Assembly: GCF_037949795.1 (NCBI RefSeq)
Contig: NZ_CP149933.1
Span: forward strand, 124,001-188,000
Source of the DNA: Thioclava sp. GXIMD2076
Lineage (GTDB): Bacteria > Pseudomonadota > Alphaproteobacteria > Rhodobacterales > Rhodobacteraceae
Direction of reading: 5' to 3'
DNA: 64,000 nt
Shown: positions 44,899 to 52,736 of the stretch, in pieces
Layout: every line of letters starts with the position of its first letter
Position numbering within the stretch: the first letter of the stretch is position 1
Notes under the pieces: generated by a model
Told to the model about the DNA's origin: nothing
Seen by the model: only the letters and a program-made list of their open reading frames with translations
Database searches by the model: none
Made by a program: the position numbers and the translations under genes

Positions 44899-45913
44899 AT
44901 ACGGTCTCCGGAGTGTCGGTGTCGGGGAAGTCCGCGCGCCAACGGAGGTAATCCTCGGCGGCGGCGGCAAGGGAGCGGCTCGCGGCGGGGCGCTGGAGGG
45001 CGCGCAGGCTGCGGGCGGTGTCGAGGGGCGGGCGGCCTTGGGCCATGCGCGCGGTCACGCTGGGCGCATGCGCATCGATCCGCACGGGCGGCAGGCCGGT
45101 GAGCGCCGCCCAGTCGGCAGGGCTCGAGAGCTGGCCCGCGCCGATATTGAAGACGGTCCCGTCCGTTCCGGTTTCGGGCCAGAGGCACAGGAGGCCGGCA
45201 ATGATCTCGCCCGCATCGCGCGAATAGAGCCAGTCGGCGCGCATCTCGTGGGGCAGCGTGGCGGGGAGGCCGTCCTGTGCCAGCGCCTCGATTTGGGCAT
45301 GGGGCGAGAGATTGGGGCGCGTGGCCCCCGCCCGTTCCCAAGGCCCGAAGACCGGACCGAGCCGCAGGATCTGCAGCGAGAGGCCGAATTCGGGCGCCAG
45401 AAGGCGGGCCAGATCCTCGGCGGCACCGCGGGTCAGCCCGTAAAGGCTGTCGGGGCAGAGCGGGCCGTCTTCCGTGAGGGTGCTCTGTTCGGGCCAGGGG
45501 CCTTTGGTGCCGTAAAGCGCGACGGAGGAGGTCATTGCGAAGCGGGGGATCCCGAGATCGGCGGCCGCCGTCATCGCGGTGGCGATACCCGCGACATTGA
45601 GCGCCACGATCCGGTCCGCGCTCTGGCGGATCTGGGCCGCATCGGGGGTGAGGGCCGCGAGATGGAGCACCAGATCGGGCTGTGCCTCGGCCAACGCCGT
45701 CTGCACGGAGGCCGGGTCGTGCAGATCGCAGGGATGGAAGCTGGCACCCGCCAGCGCGGGATGGGCCAGCCATCCGGCGGGGGGCGGCGCCAGATCCAGC
45801 AGGGCCACGCGGCAGCCCATGGCGCGTGCCGCCTCGGCACAGGCGAGGCCGATGAAGCCTGCGCCGCCGATGATGGCAATGGCCGGTGTCCGGGGCGTTA
45901 TCGGCATAGACAT
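44885..45913 (-). CDS. NAD-dependent epimerase/dehydratase family protein
   Basis: A 342-residue extended SDR. The cofactor motif [20 protein letters not shown] is at residues 13-33, TSSVALYG carries the serine, and the YxxxK position reads [10 protein letters not shown], where arginine stands in place of the usual catalytic lysine. [12 protein letters not shown] follows. Members act as sugar epimerases or as dehydrogenases of sugar acids. The Lys-to-Arg change is unusual and may mean altered chemistry. It lies inside the ABC operon between permease and ATPase. Confidence 0.78.
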   Translation of the reverse strand: MSMPITPRTPAIAIIGGAGFIGLACAEAARAMGCRVALLDLAPPPAGWLAHPALAGASFHPCDLHDPASVQTALAEAQPDLVLHLAALTPDAAQIRQSADRIVALNVAGIATAMTAAADLGIPRFAMTSSVALYGTKGPWPEQSTLTEDGPLCPDSLYGLTRGAAEDLARLLAPEFGLSLQILRLGPVFGPWERAGATRPNLSPHAQIEALAQDGLPATLPHEMRADWLYSRDAGEIIAGLLCLWPETGTDGTVFNIGAGQLSSPADWAALTGLPPVRIDAHAPSVTARMAQGRPPLDTARSLRALQRPAASRSLAAAAEDYLRWRADFPDTDTPETVYARF

Positions 45914-45916
45914 CGC

Positions 45917-46591
45917 TCAGCCCCGACGGATGATCGCGCGGCGTTCGAGCACCGACACCCAGCGCGAGAAGGGCCATAGGAGCACGAAGAAGATGATCGC
46001 GGTCGCGGTGAGCGGCGTCGGGTTATAGACCTGTTGCTGGGCCACATTGGCCGAGCGCAGGAGTTCCGGCAGCGCCACGATCGAGGCGATCGAGGTGCCT
46101 TTGGCCAGCTCGAGCGCGTTGGAGGCGCAAGGGGCAGCCACCCGGCGCAGGGCCTGCGGCAACAGGATCCAGATCATCATGCGGATCGGACCGAAACCGA
46201 GCGCCTGCGCGGCCTCGGTCTGGCCCTTGTCGAGTGAGACAAGCCCCGCGCGGAAGATCTCGCCGAAATAGCCAGTATTGTTGAGCACGAGTGCCAGCAC
46301 CACGGCAGAGAAGGCCGAGATCTTGATGCCGACCGAGGGCAGGCTGTAATAGATGACGATCAGCAGGACCAGCACGGGGAACGAGCGCAGAAGGTCGATC
46401 ACGATCACCAGAATACGGCGGGCGGCAGGCGGGGCGAAGGAATAGAGCACCCCCACCAGAAGACCCGATAGCGCGGCAAGCGGCAGGCAGACAAGCACCA
46501 GCTGCATGGTCACCACAAGGCCCTGGGCCAGAAGCGGCCATGTCTGTTTCAGGGAGTCGATATTGGCGAAATTCGCGAGGAAGAGTTCCAT
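45917..46591 (-). CDS. Polar amino acid ABC transporter permease 2
   Basis: A 224-residue HisM/GlnP-type permease with about five helices and the EAA-like loop EAAQALGFGPIRMMIWILLPQALRR. The ribosome site AAGGAG is strong, and it begins one base after the sister permease stops. It forms a heterodimeric channel with that permease. Confidence 0.88.
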   Translation of the reverse strand: MELFLANFANIDSLKQTWPLLAQGLVVTMQLVLVCLPLAALSGLLVGVLYSFAPPAARRILVIVIDLLRSFPVLVLLIVIYYSLPSVGIKISAFSAVVLALVLNNTGYFGEIFRAGLVSLDKGQTEAAQALGFGPIRMMIWILLPQALRRVAAPCASNALELAKGTSIASIVALPELLRSANVAQQQVYNPTPLTATAIIFFVLLWPFSRWVSVLERRAIIRRG

Positions 46592-46592
46592 A

Positions 46593-47270
46593 TCAGGCTC
46601 CTTTGTGCGAGCTGGCGCGGCGTTCGAGCCAGCGGGAACAGGCGACGAGCGGTATATAGAACGCCAGATAGAAGGCGGCGGCCAGCATCAGCGGGGAGGG
46701 GTTCGCGGTGATCGACATGATGCTCTCGGCCGAGCCCAGCGTGTCATTGAGCGAGACCGCCGTGCCGAGCGCCGAGCCTTTGGTGACCGCGATCACGCGG
46801 TTCGTCACAAGCGGCGTGGCGAGCCGCACCGATTGCGGCAGGATGATCAGCCAGAGCGTGCGGAAGGTGCCGAAGCCCAAGGCATGGGCGGCCTCCCACT
46901 GACCTTTGGGCAGCGCCATGATGGAGGCGGTGAAGATCTCGGCGCAAAAGGCCGAGAGCACGAAGCCGAGCGCAAAGGCCGTAGCCACGAAGGGCGAGAG
47001 CGCGATCCCCGCATAGGGCAGCGCGAAGAAGAGGAAGATCAGGATCACGAGCTGCGGCAGGGTGCGGAAGATCTCGATCCACGCCGTAACCAGCGCGCTC
47101 AGCAGCCGCGATCCGGTCAGACGTAACAGGGCCAGCGCCATGCCGAGCACAAGCCCGATGGCGATGATGGCGAAAGAAACCTCGATCGTGATGAGGAAGC
47201 CCTGGAAGACCGATGGCAGCGCCGCGAGCATCACCTCGGTATTGAAGAAATTTTGCGCGAGTTTATCCAT
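46593..47270 (-). CDS. Polar amino acid ABC transporter permease 1
   Basis: A 225-residue HisQ/GlnP-type permease. It has EIFRTLPQLVILIFLFFALP in the first half and the docking loop WEAAHALGFGTFRTLWLIILPQSVR. It follows the binding-protein gene after a 74-base gap that holds a stable hairpin, and precedes the second permease by one base. Confidence 0.88.
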   Translation of the reverse strand: MDKLAQNFFNTEVMLAALPSVFQGFLITIEVSFAIIAIGLVLGMALALLRLTGSRLLSALVTAWIEIFRTLPQLVILIFLFFALPYAGIALSPFVATAFALGFVLSAFCAEIFTASIMALPKGQWEAAHALGFGTFRTLWLIILPQSVRLATPLVTNRVIAVTKGSALGTAVSLNDTLGSAESIMSITANPSPLMLAAAFYLAFYIPLVACSRWLERRASSHKGA

Positions 47271-47304
47271 TGGTTTTCAGTCGTCGCCAGTCTTGTGGGG
47301 GGAG

Positions 47305-47329
47305 GGCCAGAGCCTGACGGGCTCTGGCC
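47305..47329 (-). promoter_or_regulatory. Intercistronic hairpin after the binding-protein gene
   Basis: A perfect 10-bp stem GGCCAGAGCC / GGCTCTGGCC with a 5-base loop and no T tract lies between the binding protein and the first permease. Such hairpins usually protect the upstream message from 3' decay, so that binding protein outnumbers membrane subunits. The role is inferred. Confidence 0.6.
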
Positions 47330-47344
47330 ATAAGGTCTGCGCGA

Positions 47345-48193
47345 TTACTTGCAGTCCAGCTCGTGGGGTTTCTCGTCATAGCCCTCGAAGCCCGGTGCAC
47401 CGAAGCCCGGATAGACGGTCAGGAGCGGGCTGTCTGCGGGCAGCTCGCCGCCATACCATTTGTCATAGAGCTTCTTGAGCGTGCCATCCTCTTTCATGCA
47501 TTCGAGCGCGGTCTCGACCTTGTCGCGATAGGCAACGTCTTCCTTGCGGAAGGCATAGCCGAACATCCGCCCGTCATAATCGGAATAGGCCAGCTCGATG
47601 GCGGGGTTCTTGGAGGCCGCATAGGAGGCGGTCGGGATCTCGTTGGCGGCGGCAAAGGCGCGATGGGTGATCACGGCCTGAACGGAATCGGGGAAGCTGT
47701 CGAAACGCTGCACGGTGAAGCCGTATTTCTCGGCATTCTCGGTGCCCCATTTGTCCTGCGTGGTGCCGCGGTTCACGGCCAGAACCTTGCCCTTGAGGTC
47801 CTCGAGGCTTGCGATCTTCTCGCCCTTGGCGGTGATGAAGCCGTTACCGGTGGCCATGAAGGGCTCGGTATAGAGCATGGTCTTGGCACGCTCGGCGGTG
47901 ATGTTGAGCGGGTTCGCCGTCATCTCGATACGGCCCGACAGCAGCGCGGCGAAAAGACCCGAGAAGGCGATGTCATCGACCTTGGCCTCGGGGCGACCGA
48001 TGCGCTTGGCGATATCCTGGATCATGTCATAGCCGAAGCCCTCGGGGCCGTCGACGGAGCGCATCATCCACGGGGCCACGCCGAAATCGGAGCCCACGAG
48101 CAGCGGCTGGTCTGCGGGGTGTTCATCGGCCATTGCGAAGGAGGGCACAGCCATGACCGAGGCGAGGGCGAGAGCATAGAGAGATTTTTTCAT
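47345..48193 (-). CDS. Polar amino acid ABC transporter substrate-binding protein
   Basis: A 282-residue periplasmic binding protein of family 3. It has a signal peptide (MKKSLYALALASVMAVPSFA cut before DEHP), then GFGYDMIQDIAKRIG, MTANPLNITAERAKTMLYTEP, and LKGKVLAVNRGTTQDKWGT. AGGGAAA precedes the ATG. The ligand is probably a small polar amino acid or ureido/amide compound, given the AllA- and PuuE-like genes upstream. The 96 bases before it contain only weak stem-loops. Confidence 0.88.
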   Translation of the reverse strand: MKKSLYALALASVMAVPSFAMADEHPADQPLLVGSDFGVAPWMMRSVDGPEGFGYDMIQDIAKRIGRPEAKVDDIAFSGLFAALLSGRIEMTANPLNITAERAKTMLYTEPFMATGNGFITAKGEKIASLEDLKGKVLAVNRGTTQDKWGTENAEKYGFTVQRFDSFPDSVQAVITHRAFAAANEIPTASYAASKNPAIELAYSDYDGRMFGYAFRKEDVAYRDKVETALECMKEDGTLKKLYDKWYGGELPADSPLLTVYPGFGAPGFEGYDEKPHELDCK

Positions 48194-48289
48194 GATTTCC
48201 CTGTTGGGTTGGATTGGAGAGAAGGTTCTTGCTTTTGGGCCCTGCGGGGAGCGGGGCCAGAGACGGAAGCAGGGCTTCCGGCTATCGGG

Positions 48290-49198
48290 TTACGCCTTTG
48301 CAGGCGGATGGGTCTTGGCCCAGTGATGCGCGATATCGCTGCGGCGGCAGATCCAGACATCGTCGCGCTCCTTGACCCAGTCGAGGAAACGGCGCAGCCC
48401 CAGAGCGCGGCCCGGATGGCCCGCGACCCGTAGATGCAGCCCGACCGAGAGCATGCGCGGCTCTTCCTCGGCACAGAGGAACTCGACGCTGTCGCGCAGA
48501 TATTCGAAGAAGTCCTGCGCGGTCGCGATGCCGCCGCGCATGAATTTGGCGTCATTGGTGGCCAGCGAATAGGGCAGGACCAGATGGTCCTTGCCATCGA
48601 CGCGCGTCCAGTAGGGTAGCTCGTCATTATAGGCGTCGCTGTCATAGAGGAAGCCGCCATGCTCGACCAGAAGCGCGCGGGTGTTCAGGCTCGGCCCGTA
48701 GCGGCAATACCAGCCCTCGGGCGGTGCGCCAAGGAGGCGCTTGAAGCAGTCCACAGTGCGTGCGATGCGGGCGGCCTCGTCCTCGCGGCTGAGCTTGCGG
48801 TGATGTTCCCAGCGCCAGCCATGGGCGCAGACATCGAACTCCGACTGCCTGATCCATTCGGTGATCTCGGGATTACGCTCGAGGGCCAGCCCGCAGGCCA
48901 TGGCGGTGGCAGGCAGGCCGCGCTCGGCAAACATCTTGGCGATGCGCCAGAATCCGATCCGGCTGCCATATTCGAACATGGTCTCGGCGGCCAGATTGCG
49001 CCCCGGCATCGGGTCGCCCCCGGCCTCGGTCAGCCCCTGTTCGGTCGCTTCATCCCCGTCGGGGACCGAAGGCTCGGAGCCTTCCTCGATATTGATCACG
49101 AAGTTCAGCGCGAGACGGGCGCCATTGGGCCATTGCGCTTGCGGCAGGGCACCGGCATAGCCGCGAAAATCGCGTTCGAGATGGCTGTTATCGGTCAT
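48290..49198 (-). CDS. Polysaccharide deacetylase-fold hydrolase, PuuE (allantoinase)-like
   Basis: A 302-residue NodB-fold protein following the PuuE pattern: WPNGARLALNFVINIEEGSE, ETMFEYGSRIGFWRI, FDVCAHGWRWEHHRKLS, PPEGWYCRYGPSLNTRALL and GGFLYDSDAYNDELPYW. PuuE is the metal-independent allantoinase that opens the allantoin ring. Its neighbour resembles ureidoglycolate lyase, which fits ureide chemistry, but no urate or allantoate genes are here. ATG 49198 overlaps the stop of that neighbour (ATGA). Confidence 0.8.
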   Translation of the reverse strand: MTDNSHLERDFRGYAGALPQAQWPNGARLALNFVINIEEGSEPSVPDGDEATEQGLTEAGGDPMPGRNLAAETMFEYGSRIGFWRIAKMFAERGLPATAMACGLALERNPEITEWIRQSEFDVCAHGWRWEHHRKLSREDEAARIARTVDCFKRLLGAPPEGWYCRYGPSLNTRALLVEHGGFLYDSDAYNDELPYWTRVDGKDHLVLPYSLATNDAKFMRGGIATAQDFFEYLRDSVEFLCAEEEPRMLSVGLHLRVAGHPGRALGLRRFLDWVKERDDVWICRRSDIAHHWAKTHPPAKA

Positions 49199-49698
49199 AG
49201 CGCGCGCTCCGTCGCACAAGAGGCGATCGTGGCGAGCGGCAGGGGCGCATCGAGATCCACGAACACATCGTCGTCAGGCAGCCCCTTGCGCATCATCACG
49301 ACGAACTCGGCGGGGGCATCGAATGTCTGCATGCCGGCATGCCAGATATTGCGGTGGAACAGCACGCCCGTGCCCGGCTCAGCCATGAAAGCGCGCGCGG
49401 TGTCTGCTGCGGGTTTGCCGTTCGCGTCGTCACAGACCACCACCAGAAAGCGTTGGCCGCTGAGTGGCACGAAGAGCTGGTCGGTATGGGGATGGCGTTC
49501 GAAGCTGGTGAGGGCCATGTCCTCGGCCAGCGGTGCGGCAATGCGCGAGACCCAGCTTGTGACAGAGGTTCCCGTGACATCATCGCCGATATCGGAACTG
49601 AAATAGGCGCGACGTTCCTGTCCCTTATGGCGGATGACCTTGCCATAGGGAGCAAAGGCTTCCTCGGTCAGGGAAGGGAGAGAGGCTGGCAGAGACAC
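49195..49698 (-). CDS. Ureidoglycolate lyase (AllA) family protein
   Basis: A 167-residue cupin-fold protein of the AllA family, which splits ureidoglycolate into glyoxylate and urea. It shows AFAPYGKVI at the start, SFERHPHTDQLFVPLSG with the metal/substrate histidines, and GTGVLFHRNIWHAGM. It starts at GTG 49698 behind AAGGA. It is the first gene of an eight-gene operon and diverges from a GntR regulator. Related AllA-like proteins of other function exist, so the exact reaction is uncertain. Confidence 0.8.
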   Translation of the reverse strand: MSLPASLPSLTEEAFAPYGKVIRHKGQERRAYFSSDIGDDVTGTSVTSWVSRIAAPLAEDMALTSFERHPHTDQLFVPLSGQRFLVVVCDDANGKPAADTARAFMAEPGTGVLFHRNIWHAGMQTFDAPAEFVVMMRKGLPDDDVFVDLDAPLPLATIASCATERAL

Positions 49699-49723
49699 TT
49701 CGGAACGTCCTTTATTACTATTC

Positions 49724-49740
49724 GTATCCCGGTGGGATAC
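49724..49740. promoter_or_regulatory. 17-bp palindrome, probable GntR operator
   Basis: GTATCCC-GGT-GGGATAC is a perfect 7-3-7 inverted repeat, 26 bases before the AllA-like start and 90 before the divergent GntR gene. GntR/FadR-group operators typically have GT...AC ends, as here. The remaining 132-bp gap shows no second copy. Confidence 0.65.
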
Positions 49741-49830
49741 CAGTTAGATGCCATCTGGATATTGCGCTGGCAAGAGAGATTTGCCAATGTCGGACAGATA
49801 AGAAATTTTGTCATAGGGATTGCTGAAAAT

Positions 49831-50493
49831 ATGGGCGATGGCGAAAATCTGGAGCTGGAAAAAGCCAGCAGCCTATCGGAACAGGCCTATCAATATGTCC
49901 GCAGCCTGATCCTCACGGGCGAGTTGCAGCCCGGCGCGGTGTTTACCGAAAGAAAGCTGGCAGCCCAACTGGAGTTCTCCCGCACGCCCTTCCGCACGGC
50001 GATCACGCGGCTGATCGGTGAGGGGCTTGCCGAACGGCTCTCGAACGGGACACTGGTCATCCGCGAGGTGCCGCTTGACGAGCTGTTGCAGATCATGGTC
50101 ATCCGCCGCCAGCTGGAAAGTGAAGCGGCGGCACAGACGGCATTGCGCGCCGACACGGCCGAGCTGTCCGCGCTGATCGACGAGACCCGCGAGATCATGT
50201 CCACGCCACAGACCGAGCTCGAGACCTTCTGGGCCTATGATGACCGCTTCCATAATTTCGTGGCCAATGCGAGCTGCATGCCGTTGCTGGCCAAGATGAT
50301 CCGCGAGAATCGCGACCGCGTGCGTATGTGTAACGTGGCGCGGATGGAGCGTAATTTCTCGGATCAGGCGAAGGAGCATCTCACGGTGCTCGAGGCGATT
50401 TCGGACCGCGATGCGGATCGGGCGCGCGCGGCGATGGCCGAGCATGCCCATCGAGTCCGTGAGCGGTTCCTGCGCTGGTATACGGGGATGTAA
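49831..50493 (+). CDS. GntR-family transcriptional regulator (FCD/FadR group)
   Basis: A 220-residue regulator. The N-terminal winged helix (QAYQYVRSLILTGELQPGAVF, LAAQLEFSRTPFRTAITRLIGEGL) is followed by an all-helical FCD ligand domain with metal-binding-type residues (YDDRFHNFVA, EHLTVLEAI, AEHAHRVRERF). ATG 49831 is used because an open frame reaching back to 49339 runs through the opposite AllA-like gene and is not credible. It probably represses the divergent operon through the 17-bp palindrome. Confidence 0.83.
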   Translation: MGDGENLELEKASSLSEQAYQYVRSLILTGELQPGAVFTERKLAAQLEFSRTPFRTAITRLIGEGLAERLSNGTLVIREVPLDELLQIMVIRRQLESEAAAQTALRADTAELSALIDETREIMSTPQTELETFWAYDDRFHNFVANASCMPLLAKMIRENRDRVRMCNVARMERNFSDQAKEHLTVLEAISDRDADRARAAMAEHAHRVRERFLRWYTGM

Positions 50494-50501
50494 CTCCGCG
50501 C

Positions 50502-51389
50502 CTAGCGCGGCGCGCCCGACAGGAAGGTGCAGCCCGCGCGACGGCATCCCTCGATCACATCGCGCAGCGCCTGCAGGTTGGCGGCGCGCGGCGAGGTGCG
50601 CGGTGTGACCAGCGAGACGGTCCTGCCATATTGCGCCCCGTCGGGCAGGGGGGAGGCCCCTTGCAGTTCCGGCCAGTCCGGCACCAGCGCGGCCCCTGCT
50701 CCCCGCGCGACAAGGGCCGATATCGCCTCCAATGCGTCCAGTTCGCATAAGACCACCGGCTTCAGCCCGTGATCCCGCAGATAACGCTGCGCGATGGCCC
50801 CGCCCCAGGACTGTGGGTCATAGGCCAGCAGTGGCAGGTCCTCGAAGATCCGCGCAAGGGCCTTTTCCCGACAGGCGGGCGGTGCCAACAGGCAGAGCGG
50901 CTCGCGCCGTAGCACCTGTGCCTCGAGGCTATCGGGCAGATCGAAGGGCGGCTCGACCAGCAGCGCCGCATCCAAGTCGCCCGCCAGAAGCGCCTCGTAA
51001 AGCTGGGCCGAGCTGCCCGGTGTGATGCGCAGCTCAACCTTTGGCGCGCGCTTGGGCATATGTTCCAGAATATCGGGCAGAAGGGCTGTCAGCACCGTCG
51101 AGATCGCGCCCAGCTTCAGCGGGCCAGCCGCCTCGGAGGGCTTGGCCGCCTGCTCGAGGGCGCGCGCCTGCGTTACCAGCTGGCGCATGGCGGGTAGCAG
51201 GTCGCGGCAGGCAGGGGTAGGGAGCGCCGCATTGGCCTGCCGGTCCAGCAGGCGCAGGCCCAGATCGCGTTCGAGCACCTGAATCCGCTGGCTCACGGCC
51301 GCAGGGGTCAGCCCCTGAGCGCGCGCGGTGGCCACGATCGATCCCAACTCGCTGACCGCGATCAGGCTTTCAAGAAACCGGATATCCAT
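50502..51389 (-). CDS. LysR-family transcriptional regulator
   Basis: A 295-residue LysR protein with the usual N-terminal helix-turn-helix (LIAVSELGSIVATARAQGLTPAAVSQRIQVLERDLG, residues 8-43) and effector domain (KLGAISTVLTALLPDIL onwards). It diverges from the VOC/FAA hydrolase pair across 93 bases and is their likely regulator. Confidence 0.85.
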   Translation of the reverse strand: MDIRFLESLIAVSELGSIVATARAQGLTPAAVSQRIQVLERDLGLRLLDRQANAALPTPACRDLLPAMRQLVTQARALEQAAKPSEAAGPLKLGAISTVLTALLPDILEHMPKRAPKVELRITPGSSAQLYEALLAGDLDAALLVEPPFDLPDSLEAQVLRREPLCLLAPPACREKALARIFEDLPLLAYDPQSWGGAIAQRYLRDHGLKPVVLCELDALEAISALVARGAGAALVPDWPELQGASPLPDGAQYGRTVSLVTPRTSPRAANLQALRDVIEGCRRAGCTFLSGAPR

Positions 51390-51482
51390 CGGTTTTTCTA
51401 TCTCTCAGACAAAGAATTTCCAGCTTTTCCTTTCTCTACGGTTTCTCTACCCAAAAGGCCAATACGCAATTGGAGAGCCTTT

Positions 51483-51896
51483 ATGAAATCCCTGTTCCAC
51501 CTTGCCATCCACGTTACCGATCTCAACGAGACGCGCCATTTCTACGGCGATGTTCTGGGCTGCGAGGAAGGCCGTTCGACCGATACCTGGGTCGATTTCG
51601 ACTTCTTCGGTCATCAGCTGTCCTTCCATCTGGGCAAGCCTTTCGAGACCACCCGCACCGGTAAAGTCGGCGATCATATGGTGATGATGCCGCATATGGG
51701 TGCGGTTCTGGCGCTGGATGACTGGAAGGCTCTGGCCGACCGTCTGCAGTCGAAAGGCATCGCCTTCGACATTCCGCCGGTCATCCGTTTCGAGGGGCAA
51801 CCGGGCGAGCAACGCACCATGTTCTTCTTCGACCCGTCGGGTAACCCGATCGAGATCAAGGGCTTTGCCGATTTCGACGGGCTTTTCGCGAAATGA
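51483..51896 (+). CDS. VOC-superfamily protein (glyoxalase/extradiol dioxygenase fold)
   Basis: A 137-residue metalloenzyme-fold protein. The first metal histidine is in LFHLAIHVTDLNETRHFYGDVLG, with paired beta-alpha-beta units and a C-terminal FFFDPSGNPIEIKGF carrying the typical glutamate. Members include glyoxalases, dioxygenases and isomerases. The downstream FAA hydrolase, whose ATG overlaps this stop (ATGA), suggests a role in an aromatic or dicarbonyl degradation step. The exact reaction is unknown. Confidence 0.78.
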   Translation: MKSLFHLAIHVTDLNETRHFYGDVLGCEEGRSTDTWVDFDFFGHQLSFHLGKPFETTRTGKVGDHMVMMPHMGAVLALDDWKALADRLQSKGIAFDIPPVIRFEGQPGEQRTMFFFDPSGNPIEIKGFADFDGLFAK

Positions 51897-52591
51897 GCGA
51901 GTATGTCTTCACGCCGCCGCCCGTGCCCTCGTTGCCGGTCGAGGGTGAAACCGCGCGCTTTCCGATCCGGCGGATCTATTGCGTCGGGCGTAACTATGCC
52001 GAGCATGCCCGCGAGATGGGGCATGATCCCGATCGCGAGCCGCCATTCTTCTTCTCGAAACCGGCCGATAGCATCACCGAGGGCGGGCAGGATCTGCCCT
52101 TCCCGCCGCAGACCGAAGACCTGCATTACGAGGGCGAGCTGGTGGTCTGCCTCGGCTCGGGCGGGCGCGATCTGGATCTGGAGGCCGCATCGCGCACCAT
52201 CTTCGGCTATGCCGTGGGCAATGATCTGACGCGGCGCGACATGCAGGCGCTTGCCAAATCGCTGAAACGCCCGTGGGATCTGTCCAAGGGCTTCGATGGC
52301 GGAGCGGTCGTGGGCCCGGTGCATCGCCATCTTGTGCAGGACCGCGCCGATGTGCTTACCGCCGGTGCGATCCGCAGCTTCGTGAATGGTGAGGAGCGCC
52401 AGTCCGGCGATCTGGCGCAGATGATATGGACGATCCCCGAAGTGATCTCGGCGCTTTCCGCCTCGGTCACTCTGGGGGCGGGCGATCTGGTCTTCACCGG
52501 CACACCGGCGGGTGTCGGACGCCTCGAGAAAGGCGATCTGGTTGCCGTCGAGATCGACGGTCTTGGCCGGATCGAGACGCGGATCGTGTAA
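51893..52591 (+). CDS. Fumarylacetoacetate hydrolase-family protein (fumarylpyruvate hydrolase-like)
   Basis: A 232-residue C-C bond hydrolase. It has IYCVGRNYAEHAREMGHDPD near residue 25, FFFSKPADSI, the metal-site glutamates in HYEGELVVCLGSGGRD, GYAVGNDLTRRDMQ, and FTGTPAGVGRLEKGD. The layout fits fumarylpyruvate hydrolases of the gentisate pathway, but no gentisate dioxygenase or isomerase is adjacent, so the assignment stops at family level. A strong terminator follows. Confidence 0.85.
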   Translation: MSEYVFTPPPVPSLPVEGETARFPIRRIYCVGRNYAEHAREMGHDPDREPPFFFSKPADSITEGGQDLPFPPQTEDLHYEGELVVCLGSGGRDLDLEAASRTIFGYAVGNDLTRRDMQALAKSLKRPWDLSKGFDGGAVVGPVHRHLVQDRADVLTAGAIRSFVNGEERQSGDLAQMIWTIPEVISALSASVTLGAGDLVFTGTPAGVGRLEKGDLVAVEIDGLGRIETRIV

Positions 52592-52660
52592 GTCTCGCGG
52601 CCGGAGTGCGGATCCTGCGGGAGCCGCGCCCCGGCGCTATTTCCGCCGAACGGGACAAGA

Positions 52661-52693
52661 AAAAACCGGAGCACCCAAGGTGCTCCGGTTTTT
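52661..52693. terminator. Bidirectional rho-independent terminator
   Basis: A perfect 15-bp stem with a 3-base loop: the left arm runs from AAAAACCGG into GAGCACC and the right arm ends GGTTTTT. It gives T tracts in both directions and serves both the FAA hydrolase gene and the convergent dctA. Confidence 0.95.
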
Positions 52694-52736
52694 CGTGCTT
52701 TGCCGGTGGGAGGACCGGACTTGGGGAGGAAGGGGA

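Noticed and set aside
49339..49830. Upstream extension of the GntR gene through the AllA-like gene
   Set aside because: It would be antisense to a conserved gene and adds about 160 residues not found in FCD regulators; ATG 49831 starts the domain properly.
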